From JADKAV01 sp041393775 (GTDB lineage: Bacteria; Actinomycetota; Actinomycetes; S36-B12; UBA10799), in assembly GCA_041393775.1 (NCBI GenBank), contig JAWKJM010000003.1, forward strand, positions 868,001 through 932,000: a DNA stretch of 64,000 nt, in the 5' to 3' direction. Every line of letters starts with the position of its first letter. The first letter of the stretch is position 1. The notes under the pieces were generated by a model, which did no database searches, was not told the DNA's origin, and was given only the letters and a program-made list of their open reading frames with translations. Positions 9,291 through 18,006 of this stretch are shown in pieces. The position numbers and the translations under genes are program-made.

Positions 9291-10199
9291 TTACGAGCGG
9301 CGCAACGCCCCCAGCAGCCCCCGCCGGGCGGCGGGTTTGTCGCAGGCGTCGCACTCACCTGTGCTCACCTGCGGAACCGGGCCTTCGGCCGGGTCGGACG
9401 CCACGCGCTCGGACGCCAGTAGCGCCGCCCCGTAGGCACCCATCAACTGCGGCCGCGAGGGCAGTGCGACCGGTGTCCCGCTCTGTTCGGCGAGAAGCGC
9501 GACGATGGCGGTGTTGCGGGCCACCCCGCCGGACAGCATCAGGGGTGGCACCAGCCCCACCCCACGGACCATCGAGAGGACCCGGGAGACCAGTCCGGCG
9601 TGCAGCCCGAGCAGGATCCGGTCCACGGGCTCGCCGTGTGCGACCAGTGAGATGATCTCCGACTCCGCGAACACCGTGCAGGTGGAGGTGATCTTCACGG
9701 CGCTCGGAGCGGCCAGGGCGGTGGGACCGAGGTCGTCCAGGTCCACGCCCAGCCGCCCCGCCGTGTGCTCCAGGAAGCGGCCCGTCCCGGCGGCGCACTT
9801 GTCGTTCATCGCGAAGTCGATGGGCGAACCGTTAGGCCCGATCCGGATCACCTTGCTGTCCTGGCCGCCGATATCCACCAAGGTTCCCGGCGTTCCGGTG
9901 TCGGCGAAGACGCCGCGCGCATGACATGTGATCTCGGTGATCGCCCGGTCGGCGTCGGGGACGAGCTTGCGCCCGTACCCGGTGGCGAAGACCGGTGCCT
10001 CCTCGGGCATGCCGCACGTGTCCCGGAAGGCCCGCAGCGTGGCCCGGGTCTGGTCCTCGACCCGCGGCGACATGTCCGCCAGTGTCCAGGCCACGATCTG
10101 CCCGTCGGCATCCACCGCCACCGCCTTGCACGTGGTGGACCCGGCGTCGATGCCCAGCGCCACGATCGGCGCGGTGGACTCGGTGGCGATCGCCGTCAC
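9291..10199 (-). CDS. 2-hydroxyacyl-CoA dehydratase activase (HgdC/BadF-type ATPase)
   Basis: 302 aa, GTG start overlapping the preceding stop by 4 nt (GTGA). It has the ASKHA phosphate-binding motif GIDAGSTTCKAV, DIGGQDSKVI, and MNDKCAAGTGRFLE with the Cys that binds the inter-subunit [4Fe-4S] cluster in this family, plus LSGGVARN. The family dimer uses ATP to inject one low-potential electron into the dehydratase, starting ketyl-radical dehydration. Third gene of the operon with the two dehydratase subunits. Confidence 0.93.
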   Translation of the reverse strand: MTAIATESTAPIVALGIDAGSTTCKAVAVDADGQIVAWTLADMSPRVEDQTRATLRAFRDTCGMPEEAPVFATGYGRKLVPDADRAITEITCHARGVFADTGTPGTLVDIGGQDSKVIRIGPNGSPIDFAMNDKCAAGTGRFLEHTAGRLGVDLDDLGPTALAAPSAVKITSTCTVFAESEIISLVAHGEPVDRILLGLHAGLVSRVLSMVRGVGLVPPLMLSGGVARNTAIVALLAEQSGTPVALPSRPQLMGAYGAALLASERVASDPAEGPVPQVSTGECDACDKPAARRGLLGALRRS

Positions 10200-11539
10200 G
10201 AGGCGGCCTCCATCATCTCCACGAACGCCTCGATGCGCCCGGCGCTCTGCTCGTCAGCCCAGACGCGGGCGTCGTTGTGATCGGCCTCCAGCAGGATCGC
10301 CGGCACCCCCGCCTGCTCGACGATCCGGTCGCGCTCGTCGATCTGGCCCAACGAGTAGGGCTTGCAGGAGCGGTCCGAATGCAGGATCACGCCGTCGAGG
10401 TCGAAGTCGTCGATCATCCTGCGCATCCCGGCCAGTTTGTGGCTGGTCGACCGGTTGAGGATCGGATGCAGGTAGGTGCGCGCTGCCGAAACCATTGGGT
10501 CCGCGGGATCGAACATGTCCGCGAGCTCGGCCCAGGCGTAGGTGTAGTTGGATGCCACCACGTTCACGCCGAGCGCCGCGAGCGTCTTGGACAGCCGGCT
10601 GATCCGGTACCAGACCGGCAGGTTGTCCCACAGCACGCGGTGCCGCTCGTCCTTGATCGCGCCCACCCCGGCGGCGATCCGCTCATCCATCTCGGCCAGA
10701 ACTTTCTCGTAATAGGCGGTGGTCTCCGGCAGCCCGCGCATGGCCACGATCGGACCCATCAGCAAGAATCCGTCGAAGGCCGTCATGGGCGCCGGACGGG
10801 TCTGACTGCGGTCGAGGATCTCGGCCCACAAGTTCGAGGCGGTCTGCGCCTGCTGCGTGGTCTTGTGCAGGGCCTTGTCGGTGAGCAGTCGCCCCGCCAC
10901 CTGTTCGGCGGTCGGTACGAGTTCCTCCTCCAGCTGGCGGCGCACGTACTCGACCTGGTGGTCGTGGGCGTCCTCGTAGAGGAACGGGGTGTCGATGACG
11001 ACCAGTGGCACGTCGAAGTGCTCGGCGAGGACCTCGTACCAGTACTTGACCGTCTGGCAGATGTTGGTGCAGCACAACAAGAGGTCCGGCGGTGGGAGTC
11101 TGCCCACCGGGGTCTTGCCGGTGGCGATCGAACCGAGGTCGGTGCGCACGTAGGAGCACAAGTCCTTGCTGTACCCCTCGTCCTCGGCCGCTTGGCACAA
11201 CTCGGCACCCATCTTCCGCGCCCCGCACAGTGCGGCGTGGTTCTCGGGGTAGATGAGCACGTAACCGAGGGCCTGCAGGACCTCGACCGGAGCGCCGGAC
11301 GTCACCCACGCGACTTTGTGCACACCCGGCGCGTATCGCCCCTTCAAGTAGTGGGCGCTCATCAACTCCTTGACGTTCACCAGGCTGCGCGGGGCCGGGT
11401 TCATCGGGGAGTCAGGGTCTGGTTTGTGATTGGCCAGGGCGCGCTCGTCGCGCATGCGCTGGACTCGCAGCAGGTTGCGCCCGACGAGGTCGTAACCGAT
11501 GGCCGAACGGATCTGCGGCATGGGCAGGGGCGTCTTCAC
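10196..11539 (-). CDS. 2-hydroxyacyl-CoA dehydratase subunit (HgdB/BcrB family), large
   Basis: 447 aa from GTG 11539, which overlaps the upstream TGA by 4 nt; a longer frame to 11827 merely shadows the upstream gene. Cys-containing motifs typical of the [4Fe-4S] dehydratase subunits are visible: AALCGARKMGAE, DLLLCCTNICQTVKYW and LHSDRSCKPYS near the C-terminus, ending GRIEAFVEMME. The family dehydrates (R)-2-hydroxyacyl-CoA, or reduces aryl-CoA in the BcrB branch, in amino acid fermentation or aromatic degradation. Substrate cannot be inferred. Confidence 0.9.
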   Translation of the reverse strand: MKTPLPMPQIRSAIGYDLVGRNLLRVQRMRDERALANHKPDPDSPMNPAPRSLVNVKELMSAHYLKGRYAPGVHKVAWVTSGAPVEVLQALGYVLIYPENHAALCGARKMGAELCQAAEDEGYSKDLCSYVRTDLGSIATGKTPVGRLPPPDLLLCCTNICQTVKYWYEVLAEHFDVPLVVIDTPFLYEDAHDHQVEYVRRQLEEELVPTAEQVAGRLLTDKALHKTTQQAQTASNLWAEILDRSQTRPAPMTAFDGFLLMGPIVAMRGLPETTAYYEKVLAEMDERIAAGVGAIKDERHRVLWDNLPVWYRISRLSKTLAALGVNVVASNYTYAWAELADMFDPADPMVSAARTYLHPILNRSTSHKLAGMRRMIDDFDLDGVILHSDRSCKPYSLGQIDERDRIVEQAGVPAILLEADHNDARVWADEQSAGRIEAFVEMMEAAS

Positions 11540-12624
11540 GGTGTGACCTCCAGCGTCTCCACAAAGGCTTCGATCCGGCCGACCAGTTGACCGTCGACGT
11601 CCGTACCGCTCTCGTGCTCGAGGTACAGCAGCGGCACGTCGAGTCCCTTGCGCAGCGCCGGCAGGTAGAACTGTTCCGGCTCGCAGAACGGGGGTGCGAT
11701 CACCAGCACCCCACGGGCACCGGTCTGCTGCACGAGGTCGCGCAGCCGCTGCACCCGGTCTGCGACCGGATCGGCGCGGGTAGGGTCCACCGGTCCTGCC
11801 AGGTACGACTGAGCAAGCCGCTGCCACGGATCGGCCTCGGTGGTCTCGGGCAACATCCTGCGGGTTCCGGTGCTCAGGTCATCGGCCAGCACGTGTGCAC
11901 CGGCATCGTTGACGACGTCGAGCAGTGCGGGTGGATCCGCGGCGATCCCGCTGAGGACGATAGGCACGCCCGGGCGGGGTGCGGGTCCGGGCGGCAGGCC
12001 GGCGACTAGTTCCGTGAAGTCTTCGGGCAGCAGGTACTCGTGGGCACGCACGGCGGCGTAGAACTCGCGGTCGGTCAGGGCGAGGTCCGCCCGGTCGGCG
12101 TAGAGGCCTCGCAGTGCCGCGTCGGCGGCCTCCTCCACGGCGAATGCCTCCTCCCAGGCCCGGGCGTCCGGCTCGGTGCCGCCGGCGTCGACCAGCGACG
12201 CCCCCAGCCGCTGATACTCCGCGACGAGGTAGTCGAGGTCGACCGGGCGGCGCGTCCGGGGCGCGTACAGCGTGAGCACCGGGGGCCGCTGCGTGACGAA
12301 ATCGCGGAGCACGGATCCGAGTCCCTGCAGGGCGTCGCAGCCGTGCGGCACGAGGACGGCATCTACAGAATCGAAACCGCCATCGATGAGGAAGGCCGCA
12401 CCGCGGGTGACGATCGAACAGGCGTAGGCCTGGAAGTGCATGGCCCCGGAATCGGGACGGGCGCTGGGAGGTGCCCAGACCTCCATGGGGTGGAACCCGT
12501 GGGCGCGGACCAGTGCTCGTGGGTAGTGGTAGGGCAACGTGGCGACGATCTTCAACCCTCGGTCCCGCGCGCGGCCGAGAGTCTGCTGGCGGCTGGGAGC
12601 CGCGAAGTGTGCGACAGAGGTCAC
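11536..12624 (-). CDS. 2-hydroxyacyl-CoA dehydratase subunit (HgdB/BcrC family), small
   Basis: 362 aa from GTG 12624, chosen because AAGGAGG lies 5 nt upstream (AAGGAGGATCACGTG). Family features: YHYPRALVRAHGFHPMEVW at the N-terminus, QAYACSIVTRG, VPHGCDALQG, IVLSGIAAD, VIAPPFCEPEQFY, and the end GRIEAFVETLE, nearly identical to the end of its partner, as expected for paralogous subunits. First gene of the operon, coupled to the large subunit. The upstream 470 bp carries repeat family 2. Confidence 0.88.
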   Translation of the reverse strand: MTSVAHFAAPSRQQTLGRARDRGLKIVATLPYHYPRALVRAHGFHPMEVWAPPSARPDSGAMHFQAYACSIVTRGAAFLIDGGFDSVDAVLVPHGCDALQGLGSVLRDFVTQRPPVLTLYAPRTRRPVDLDYLVAEYQRLGASLVDAGGTEPDARAWEEAFAVEEAADAALRGLYADRADLALTDREFYAAVRAHEYLLPEDFTELVAGLPPGPAPRPGVPIVLSGIAADPPALLDVVNDAGAHVLADDLSTGTRRMLPETTEADPWQRLAQSYLAGPVDPTRADPVADRVQRLRDLVQQTGARGVLVIAPPFCEPEQFYLPALRKGLDVPLLYLEHESGTDVDGQLVGRIEAFVETLEVTP

Positions 12625-12768
12625 GTGATCCTCCTTGTCGAAGGGCCCCACTTCTGTTCTGCTCCCACCATTTCATGAAGTCGGTGCCGGTGCGGGGTGT
12701 GGATGCGCGAAGGTGCTGGATCGGGCCAGACTCGCGACCGATGTGACCGATCGGCCTAGGGCGTGAAC

Positions 12769-13038
12769 GGTCCATGTAGTCCGTAGCCGCAGGGGTGGGC
12801 CGCGAGGTTAGAGATTGTGCACCTTCCCAGTCCGAATGGCTCGTGTACTCGGTCGCCGCAGAAGTGGGCCGCGAGGTTAGAGATTGTGCACGAGGTTAGT
12901 GAACGCACGTGTGGCTTCTCTAACCTCGTGCACGTTCTCTAACCCGAGCGATTTCGTCCCGCCTGAACGCCGCGGCCGGCCACGGCCCGGGACGACCAAC
13001 GCGAGCGATTTCCGCCCCGCCTGAGCGCCGCGGCCGCT
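12769..13038. repeat. Nested palindromic repeat, family 2 copy A
   Basis: Perfect 14-bp arms GTGCACGAGGTTAG (12886-12899) and CTAACCTCGTGCAC (12920-12933) sit inside a second pair, GGTTAGAGA (12875-12883) and TCTCTAACC (12936-12944). Flanks contain direct repeats of GGGCCGCGAGGTTAGAGATTG (two copies) and of GCGAGCGATTT with CCGCCTGA-CGCCGCGGCCG (two copies). Related sequence occurs in inverse orientation at 43959-44125. It fills the gap between the dehydratase operon and the ROK gene; I see no gene here. Confidence 0.8.
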
Positions 13039-13097
13039 GATGACTGACCAGAACCCGAACTCCGGGAACGCGAGAACCCAACGGACGAGTCGCGACG

Positions 13098-14321
13098 TCA
13101 ACCCAGCGCGAGGGCAGCGTTGAGGTGGTCAGTGGTGAAGAGGCGGTCGAGCACACCGTGTGCCAGCCCGAGAACTCCGGAGTCGCCGGCGAGTCCGCTG
13201 GCAGCGATGTGCAGATCCCGCATGGCCAACGGCAGTGACCGGGAGTAGATGCGCTCGCGGACGCCGGCGAGCAGGTGCTCCCCGGTGGCGGACAGTTGGC
13301 CCCCGATGACGATGACGGCGGGGTTGAGCAGGCCGACCGCGTCGGCGACGGTGGACCCGAGTACCCGGCCAGCGTCGCGAACAAGCCGCGTAGCCAGCGC
13401 GTCACCGTTTTGGACTGCCGCGACCACCTGGTCCACGCTCGCGACCGGCTGTCCGGCGTCGGCCAGATCGCGCATGATCGCCCAGCCGCCCGCGTAGGCC
13501 TCCACACAGCCGAGTTGCCCGCACTTGCACAAGGGTGCCTGGCGATCCGACTCGACGTCGGCGCGGATGTGCCCGATGTCCCCGGCCGACCCGTTGGCAC
13601 CTCGCAGGGTCCGGCCGTTGGCGATGATGCCGGCCCCTACGCCGGTACCCACCTTGATCAACAGAAGGTCGTCGACGTCCGCGTAGACGGAGGCACGCTC
13701 GCCCACCACCATCGCGTTCACATCGTTGTCCACGAAGATCAATGGCCCGAAGCGCTCGCCGAGCCGCCGCGGGATGCACGTTCCGTCCCAGCCCGTCATG
13801 ATCGGCGGACTGATCACCGTTCCGGTGGCGGACTCGACCGGCCCGGGCACTGACACTCCCACCCCCCACAACGGGGTACCGGGCTCGTCGAGGGCGCCCA
13901 GGCCCTCGACGACGGCGGTGAGTACGACGTCCGGTCCGTCGGCGATGTCGATCTGCTGGTCCACCCGTCGCTGGACCCGGCCTGCGAGATCCGTGCGGGC
14001 CAAGCGCATGCCCGAGGCGCCGATGTCTGCCACGAGCAGGTGGGCGCGCTGCGCGTTCACCGCGAACTGGGCGGCCGGGCGGCCACGCGCCGACGTCACT
14101 GTGCCGGGGGTATGCAGCAGTCCCGCGTCCAGGGTGCGGTCGAGTCTCTGATTGACCGTCACCCGTGCCCAACCAGTGTGTTCGCCGATGTCAGCACGGC
14201 TCAGTGGCCCGTGTTCCCTGACCAGACGCACGAGCTCGACAGTTCCGCTATCCACTGCGATAAGTGACTCTTGACCTGCTTCCACGTGTGCAGCATATCC
14301 GATGAGAGCAACTATTGACAT
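13098..14321 (-). CDS. ROK-family transcriptional repressor
   Basis: N-terminal winged-helix of the MarR-like ROK type (LVREHGPLSRADIGEHTGWARVTVNQRLDRTLDAGLL), then a sugar-kinase-like fold with GADIGASG-type phosphate motif (VADIGASGMRLA), GVGVSVPGPV, DNDVNAMVVGE, KVGTGVGAGI and the zinc motif CKCGQLGCVEAY. The family represses neighbouring sugar operons until sugar binds. Divergent from the ABC/xylulokinase operon, so this is the likely target. The ATG at 14321 has no ribosome site and lies inside the divergent promoter; GTG 14285 (removing 12 residues) is a plausible true start. Confidence 0.9.
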   Translation of the reverse strand: MSIVALIGYAAHVEAGQESLIAVDSGTVELVRLVREHGPLSRADIGEHTGWARVTVNQRLDRTLDAGLLHTPGTVTSARGRPAAQFAVNAQRAHLLVADIGASGMRLARTDLAGRVQRRVDQQIDIADGPDVVLTAVVEGLGALDEPGTPLWGVGVSVPGPVESATGTVISPPIMTGWDGTCIPRRLGERFGPLIFVDNDVNAMVVGERASVYADVDDLLLIKVGTGVGAGIIANGRTLRGANGSAGDIGHIRADVESDRQAPLCKCGQLGCVEAYAGGWAIMRDLADAGQPVASVDQVVAAVQNGDALATRLVRDAGRVLGSTVADAVGLLNPAVIVIGGQLSATGEHLLAGVRERIYSRSLPLAMRDLHIAASGLAGDSGVLGLAHGVLDRLFTTDHLNAALALG

Positions 14322-14343
14322 ATCTCTAACACGGTATTAATGT
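14315..14343 (+). promoter_or_regulatory. Promoter of the sugar operon with candidate ROK operator
   Basis: TTGACA (14315-14320), a 17-bp spacer and TAATGT (14338-14343, matching TANNNT) form a good sigma-70-type promoter. A 13-bp near-palindrome TAACACGGTATTA (14327-14339) lies in the spacer and touches the -10 box, well placed for repression. The downstream start has AAGGAGG. Confidence 0.65.
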
Positions 14344-14371
14344 CTGGTTCAAGCCATTAAGGAGGCTCTGA

Positions 14372-15397
14372 ATGAACAAACGATCACGAATCGCCGTCGG
14401 CGGCCTGGCCGTCGCCGGCCTGTTCCTGGCGGGCTGCAGCAGCGACAGCGGCGGCACCGAGGCCAGCCCCAGTGAATCCGCTGCGTCGGAGGCGAACATC
14501 GCCGCAGTGATCAAGGGTCTGGACAACCCCTTCTTCCAGGCCATGGAAGACGGGATCAACACCGAGGCCCAGGACACCGGGGCCCAGGTGGAGATCCAGG
14601 CGGCAACCAGCATCACGGACACCACCGGCCAGGCCGAGAAACTCACGGCCATGGCCCAGCAGGACTACAACTGCTTCATCGTCAACCCGATCTCGGGCAC
14701 GAACCTCGTCCAGTCGCTGGCGCCGGTGGCTGCTGCGGGCACCCCGGTGGTCAACATCGACAGCCCGATCGACGCCGATGCCGCGCAGGAGGCCGACCTC
14801 ACGCCGGCGACCTACATCGGCACCAACAACGAGGCCGCCGGTGGCAAGGCCGGTGACTACATGGTCCAGACCATCAGCAGCGGCCAGGTGGCGCTGGTCG
14901 GCGGGATCGCAGGTGACGTCACCAGCCAGGCCCGGCTCGACGGGTTCACCGCGGCTGTCGAGGGCAAGCTGGACATCGTCCAGACCGTGGCCGCCGACTG
15001 GGAGCGCCAGAAGGCGCTGACCGCGGCGACTGACATCATGCAGGCCAACCCCGACCTCAAGGGCTTCTTCGCCGCCAACGACGACATGGGTCTGGGTATC
15101 GCCCGCGCCGTCGCCAACGAGGGCAAGACCGGTGAGATCGCAGTCATCTCCGTGGATGGCAACGAGGACGCGCTCAAGGCCGTCGAGAGCGGTGACCTGA
15201 CCGCAACGGTCGCGCAGTACCCGTACGAGATCGGCGCGCTGGGCGTGCAGGCCTGTGAGGCCGTGCTCGCCGGGCAGACCATCCCGACGAACGTCGAGTC
15301 CCCCACCGCCCTGGTGAACAAGGACAACGCGCAGCAGGCGATCGACGCCTTCCCGGCGCCGTTCGAAGAGTTCGAGAACCCGCTCGCAGGGAGCTGA
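14372..15397 (+). CDS. Sugar ABC transporter substrate-binding lipoprotein (RbsB-type)
   Basis: 341 aa with signal peptide and lipobox FLAGC (Cys22), so anchored outside the membrane. The mature part is a periplasmic-binding-protein type I fold: IAAVIKGLDNPFFQAMEDGI, VNPISGTNLVQSLAPVAAAGTPVVNIDSP, NNEAAGGKAGDYM, FFAANDDMGLGIARA, VISVDGNEDALKAV. Strong SD AAGGAGG. First gene of the operon; ligand likely a ketose or pentose from the downstream enzymes (inference). Confidence 0.93.
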   Translation: MNKRSRIAVGGLAVAGLFLAGCSSDSGGTEASPSESAASEANIAAVIKGLDNPFFQAMEDGINTEAQDTGAQVEIQAATSITDTTGQAEKLTAMAQQDYNCFIVNPISGTNLVQSLAPVAAAGTPVVNIDSPIDADAAQEADLTPATYIGTNNEAAGGKAGDYMVQTISSGQVALVGGIAGDVTSQARLDGFTAAVEGKLDIVQTVAADWERQKALTAATDIMQANPDLKGFFAANDDMGLGIARAVANEGKTGEIAVISVDGNEDALKAVESGDLTATVAQYPYEIGALGVQACEAVLAGQTIPTNVESPTALVNKDNAQQAIDAFPAPFEEFENPLAGS

Positions 15398-15401
15398 TGA
15401 G

Positions 15402-16382
15402 ATGACCACCGCCTCCCCCGTCCTACCGGAGGTCGAGGAGCAGACCAGCCTACGTGCTCGGTTGGCTTCGGCCCCCTGGCCCGAACTCGCGGCCCCCATC
15501 GGTCTCGTCGTGCTCGTGATCGTGTTCGGTGTGCTCGACTCGACCTTCGTGTCGGGCGGGAACATCGAAGCGATGCTGCAAGCCAGTGCCATCCTGGTGG
15601 TGCTCGCAGTCGGGCAGACCTTCGTCGTGGCAACGGCAGGCATCGACCTGTCGATGGCGTCGACGATGACCCTCGGGGCGATCGTGCTCGGGCTGACGTA
15701 CCGCTCCACGGACAGCATCTGGTTGGCCATGCTGGCGGGCGTTCTTGCGGCGGGGGCGGTGGGCGTCCTCAGCGGCACGATCATCGCCAAGGGCGGTGTC
15801 ACCGACTTCATCGTCACCCTCGGTGCGTTGTCGGCGGCCTCCGGCCTGGCGCTGATCCTCTCCGACGGCAAGCCGATCCCAGTCCTCAACCGTTTCATGC
15901 TCAAACTGGCATCGGGCGGGATCGGCCCCTTCAGCTGGTCGGTGATCGTGGCAGCGATCGTCGCCGTCCTGGCTCACATCGCCCTGTTCAACAGCCGATT
16001 CGGGCTGCACGTCCTGGCGACGGGCGGCTCGGTCGAGAGCGCCCGGGCCGTGGGCGTGCGAACCGCCCGCGTGAAGATCGCCGTGTACACACTCAGCGGT
16101 CTGCTGGCAGGGATCGCCGCCATCCTCCTCGTGGCCCGCGTGGGCGCCGCGGAACCCGCCAGCAACACCAGCTTCCTGCTCAACTCGGTGGCTGCAGTGG
16201 TGCTCGGTGGTGTGAGTCTCTTCGGTGGTCGCGCCACGATCATCGGCCCGGTCATGGGTGCGCTGCTGCTCACGGCCCTGGTCAACGGCCTGACGCTGCT
16301 CGGGCTGTCGCAGTTCTATCAACCCCTCGCGGTCGGAATCGTCGTGGTCCTGGCCGCCCTGCTGACGAGGTTCCAGAAGTGA
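15402..16382 (+). CDS. Sugar ABC transporter permease (RbsC-type)
   Basis: 326 aa with about 8-10 hydrophobic segments and the branched-chain/ribose permease signature: VGQTFVVATAGIDLSMAS, GTIIAKGGVTDFIVTLGALSAASGLAL, FNSRFGLHVLATGGSVESARAVGVRTARVKIAVYTLSGLLAGIA, GGVSLFGGRATIIGPVMGA. Forms the membrane channel with the lipoprotein and ATPase. Starts 4 nt after the lipoprotein gene; its stop overlaps the ATPase start. Confidence 0.93.
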   Translation: MTTASPVLPEVEEQTSLRARLASAPWPELAAPIGLVVLVIVFGVLDSTFVSGGNIEAMLQASAILVVLAVGQTFVVATAGIDLSMASTMTLGAIVLGLTYRSTDSIWLAMLAGVLAAGAVGVLSGTIIAKGGVTDFIVTLGALSAASGLALILSDGKPIPVLNRFMLKLASGGIGPFSWSVIVAAIVAVLAHIALFNSRFGLHVLATGGSVESARAVGVRTARVKIAVYTLSGLLAGIAAILLVARVGAAEPASNTSFLLNSVAAVVLGGVSLFGGRATIIGPVMGALLLTALVNGLTLLGLSQFYQPLAVGIVVVLAALLTRFQK

Positions 16383-17149
16383 GCGAGAACAACGGCGCGG
16401 TCATGACCGCCACCCACATCCGCAAGAGTTTCGGCAACGTGCACGCGCTCAAGGACGCGTCGCTGACCATGTTGCCCGGCGAGGTCACAGCCCTCATCGG
16501 GGACAACGGCGCCGGCAAGTCGACGCTGGTGCGCTGCGTCTGCGGGATCCATCCGCCGGACGCCGGACAGGTTGTGCTCAAGGGCAGCGATGTCCGGTTC
16601 ACCAACCCGGAGCAGGCGCGCGAGGCAGGCATCGAGACCGTGCACCAGAACCTGGCCCTCGTCGAGGACCTCACGGTCTGGCAGAACCTGTTCCTCACGC
16701 GCGAACAGACCCGTGGCTTCGGGCCTGTGCAGTTCATGAACCGCCGGTCCATGGCCAAGCGAGCCACGGAGATGGTTTCCACGCTGGCCATCAATGTGCC
16801 GTCGGTGAAGTCGCGCGTACGCCGGTTGTCCGGCGGTCAGCGGCAGGCCGTGGCCATCGCCCGTGCGGCCGGCTGGGGCTCGTCGATCGTCATCATGGAC
16901 GAGCCGACCGCCGCCCTCGGCGTGCAGGAGACAGCCCGTGTGGAAGAACTGATCCACGACCTGAAAGCCAACGGCATCTCCATCCTGCTGATCAGCCACA
17001 ACTTCGATCAGGTCCTGCGGCTGTCCGATGCCGTCACCGTTATGCGTTCCGGGCGCACCGTGGCCACGCGTCGCGTTTCGGCCACCCACGGCGACGAACT
17101 CGTCGGCCTGGTCACCGGCGCCGTCCCGGCGGACCCCGAATTCCAGTGA
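16379..17149 (+). CDS. Sugar ABC transporter ATP-binding protein, single domain
   Basis: 256 aa, GTG start overlapping the permease stop by 4 nt. Walker A GDNGAGKST, Q-loop ETVHQNLALV, signature LSGGQRQAVAIARA, Walker B IVIMDEPTAALG, switch His in LLISHNFDQV. Ribose-type importers usually have a fused double ATPase of about 500 aa (RbsA); this one has a single domain and probably acts as a homodimer, as in the FrcA/short-RbsA branch. Confidence 0.93.
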   Translation: MSENNGAVMTATHIRKSFGNVHALKDASLTMLPGEVTALIGDNGAGKSTLVRCVCGIHPPDAGQVVLKGSDVRFTNPEQAREAGIETVHQNLALVEDLTVWQNLFLTREQTRGFGPVQFMNRRSMAKRATEMVSTLAINVPSVKSRVRRLSGGQRQAVAIARAAGWGSSIVIMDEPTAALGVQETARVEELIHDLKANGISILLISHNFDQVLRLSDAVTVMRSGRTVATRRVSATHGDELVGLVTGAVPADPEFQ

Positions 17150-17160
17150 AAGGAAACACC

Positions 17161-18006
17161 GTGAACCCTCTCGGACTGCACGCCCTCGTTTGGGCGGGCG
17201 ACTGGACGCCGGCCTCGGCGCGCAAGGCCATCGAAGGGACCAAGAAGATCGGCTTCGACATCATCGAGATCCCGCTGCTGGAGCCCGAGACCTTCGATGT
17301 GGCGATGACCCGGCGGTTGCTCGCGGACAACGACCTGCAAGCGGCCTGCTCGCTGGGACTGTCGGCCGACACGGACGTGTCGAGCGAGGACCCGGCGGTG
17401 GTGGCCCGCGGACGGGACCGCCTGGCCGCAGCCGTCGACGCCGCCGTCGGCATCGGGGCCGGGAATCTGTGCGGGGTGCTGTACTCGCAATTGCACAAGT
17501 ACCCCGCCCCGATCACCCCGGCGAGCAGGCAGCACGTCGTCGAGAGCGTCGCCTGGCTCTCCGAATACACCGCACAGGCGGGGCTGCCCACGTCGCTGGA
17601 GGTGGTGAACCGCTATGAGACGAACGTGGTCAACACGGTGGCCGACATGCTCGTGCTGCTCGACGAGGCCGGAGCCAGCCTCAAGGTGCACCTCGACACC
17701 TATCACGCGAACATCGAGGAGAACGGTTTCGTCGAGCCGGTTGAGGTCGCCGGCGACCGGCTGGGCTACGTGCACATCGGGGAGTCGCATCGCGGCTATC
17801 TGGGCACCGGAACCATCGACTTCGACACCTTCTTCACCGCGCTTCGGGCCAGCGGCTACTCCGGCCCGGTGACGTTCGAGTCCTTCTCGTCAGCCGTCGT
17901 GCACCCGGAGCTGAGCAATCTGCTCGCCGTGTGGCGCAACCTGTGGGATGACGGTGAGGACCTCGCCGAGCACGCATACGAGTTCATGGCCCAGCGCCTG
18001 CGATGA
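17161..18006 (+). CDS. Sugar 3-epimerase, D-tagatose/D-psicose 3-epimerase-like TIM barrel
   Basis: 281 aa from GTG 17161, preceded by AAAGGAAACACC; an in-frame GTG at 17146 overlaps the ATPase end but lacks a ribosome site. Family motifs: LEVVNRYETNVVNT with a metal-binding Glu, VHLDTYHANIEE with Asp and His ligands, HIGESHRGYLGTG, and a final metal Glu in VTFESFSS. These enzymes swap the C3 configuration of ketoses (psicose/fructose, tagatose/sorbose, ribulose/xylulose). With a xylulokinase next door, a ketose-to-xylulose step is plausible, but substrate is inferred only. Confidence 0.85.
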   Translation: MNPLGLHALVWAGDWTPASARKAIEGTKKIGFDIIEIPLLEPETFDVAMTRRLLADNDLQAACSLGLSADTDVSSEDPAVVARGRDRLAAAVDAAVGIGAGNLCGVLYSQLHKYPAPITPASRQHVVESVAWLSEYTAQAGLPTSLEVVNRYETNVVNTVADMLVLLDEAGASLKVHLDTYHANIEENGFVEPVEVAGDRLGYVHIGESHRGYLGTGTIDFDTFFTALRASGYSGPVTFESFSSAVVHPELSNLLAVWRNLWDDGEDLAEHAYEFMAQRLR

